From Gemmatimonadaceae bacterium (lineage in GTDB: Bacteria > Gemmatimonadota > Gemmatimonadetes > Gemmatimonadales > Gemmatimonadaceae), in NCBI GenBank assembly GCA_013361745.1, contig JABFXM010000126.1:1-8708 (forward strand): DNA of 8,708 nucleotides, given 5' to 3'. This document shows positions 8,540 through 8,708 of this stretch, in pieces. The notes beneath the pieces were generated by a model, which saw nothing but the letters and a program-made list of their open reading frames with translations, was not told where the DNA came from and did no database searches. Position 1 is the first letter of the stretch. Each line of letters begins with the position of its first letter. Both the position numbers and the translations under genes were made by a program.

Positions 8540-8708
8540 GTGAACGAGCGTCTTCGCCGCTGGGGTCCGTCGGCCGCGATCGTCCTTCTGGCGATCGCGG
8601 TTTCTTTCCTGTCGCTCGGCAACATGTACGCGTACGATGACGGAGCGATCGTCTATGCCATCGACCGCATCCACTCGCTCGCGCACATCCCCGCGCTCTT
8701 CGCCGAGC
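8540..8708 (+). CDS. Membrane protein, probable GT-C type glycosyltransferase, N-terminal fragment
   Basis: A GTG at 8540, seven bases after the previous stop, opens a frame that runs to the window edge without a stop (56 residues). Residues 1-8 are basic (NERLRRW), about 10-31 form one hydrophobic helix (SAAIVLLAIAVSFLSLG), and then MYAYDDGAIVYAIDRIHSL follows. A first membrane helix followed by an acidic pair in the outer loop is the hallmark of GT-C enzymes such as ArnT, PMT and GT39-like proteins, which take sugars from polyprenyl phosphate carriers. Placement right behind a DPM1-like gene supports this reading. With only 56 residues, other polytopic membrane proteins cannot be excluded. 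No clear Shine-Dalgarno precedes the GTG; coupling to the gene before is likely. Confidence 0.6.
   Translation, partial: MNERLRRWGPSAAIVLLAIAVSFLSLGNMYAYDDGAIVYAIDRIHSLAHIPALFAE
8574..8610 (+). terminator. Terminator-like hairpin inside the start of the last gene
   Basis: CCGCGATCG (8574-8582) and CGATCGCGG (8592-8600) are exact complements around a 9-base loop. A G-T pair (8573 with 8601) can extend the stem to 10. The stem is followed directly by the pyrimidine-rich TTTCTTTCCT (8601-8610). This is the layout of an intrinsic terminator or attenuator, but it lies in codons of the predicted first membrane helix. It may act as a premature stop, a pause, or only be a coincidence of codon choice. 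Confidence 0.35.

Overview
The window is very GC-rich (about 70% by eye) and densely coded, with seven or eight genes and no gap over 200 bases. The GC content, GTG and TTG starts, the gene types and a recurrent CGTTAGGC octamer fit a Gemmatimonadota-type soil or sediment bacterium. That placement is an inference; there is no rRNA or other marker here to prove it. I see no tRNA, rRNA, insertion sequence, CRISPR array or prophage gene.

Layout. Positions 1-257 hold the C-terminal end of an S9 (prolyl oligopeptidase-like) serine peptidase. After 22 bases comes a long exported lytic transglycosylase (280-2571), an Slt70-type enzyme with a helical repeat region and a C-terminal SLT domain whose GLMQ motif looks shortened. 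It converges with a leftward pair (4421 down to 2631): a CNNM/CBS/CorC membrane protein of the HlyC/CorC (CorB, TlyC) transport family, then an ArfB-type peptidyl-tRNA hydrolase for ribosome rescue. A 174-base divergent intergenic region (4422-4595) carries a perfect 9-bp-arm palindrome.

The right half is one tightly packed rightward operon. A six-helix, PAS-containing NtrB/PilS-like histidine kinase (4596-6281) overlaps by 4 bases an NtrC/PilR-like sigma-54 activator (6278-7672). That gene overlaps by 4 bases a DPM1-like family 2 glycosyltransferase (7669-8532). Seven bases later begins a membrane protein cut by the window edge (8540 onward), probably a GT-C type glycosyltransferase. The arrangement suggests a surface-sensing two-component pair co-expressed with lipid-linked sugar transfer, for example glycosylation of pilins or other exported proteins. 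That link is inferred from gene order.

The points most worth following are: the CGTTAGGC octamer, which accounts for all four in-frame TTA leucine codons in the window; the palindrome before the kinase gene; the kinase-regulator-glycosyltransferase coupling; a terminator-like hairpin with a T-rich tail inside the start of the last gene; and the altered SLT motif. I did not find a clear-cut new defence or mobile system.
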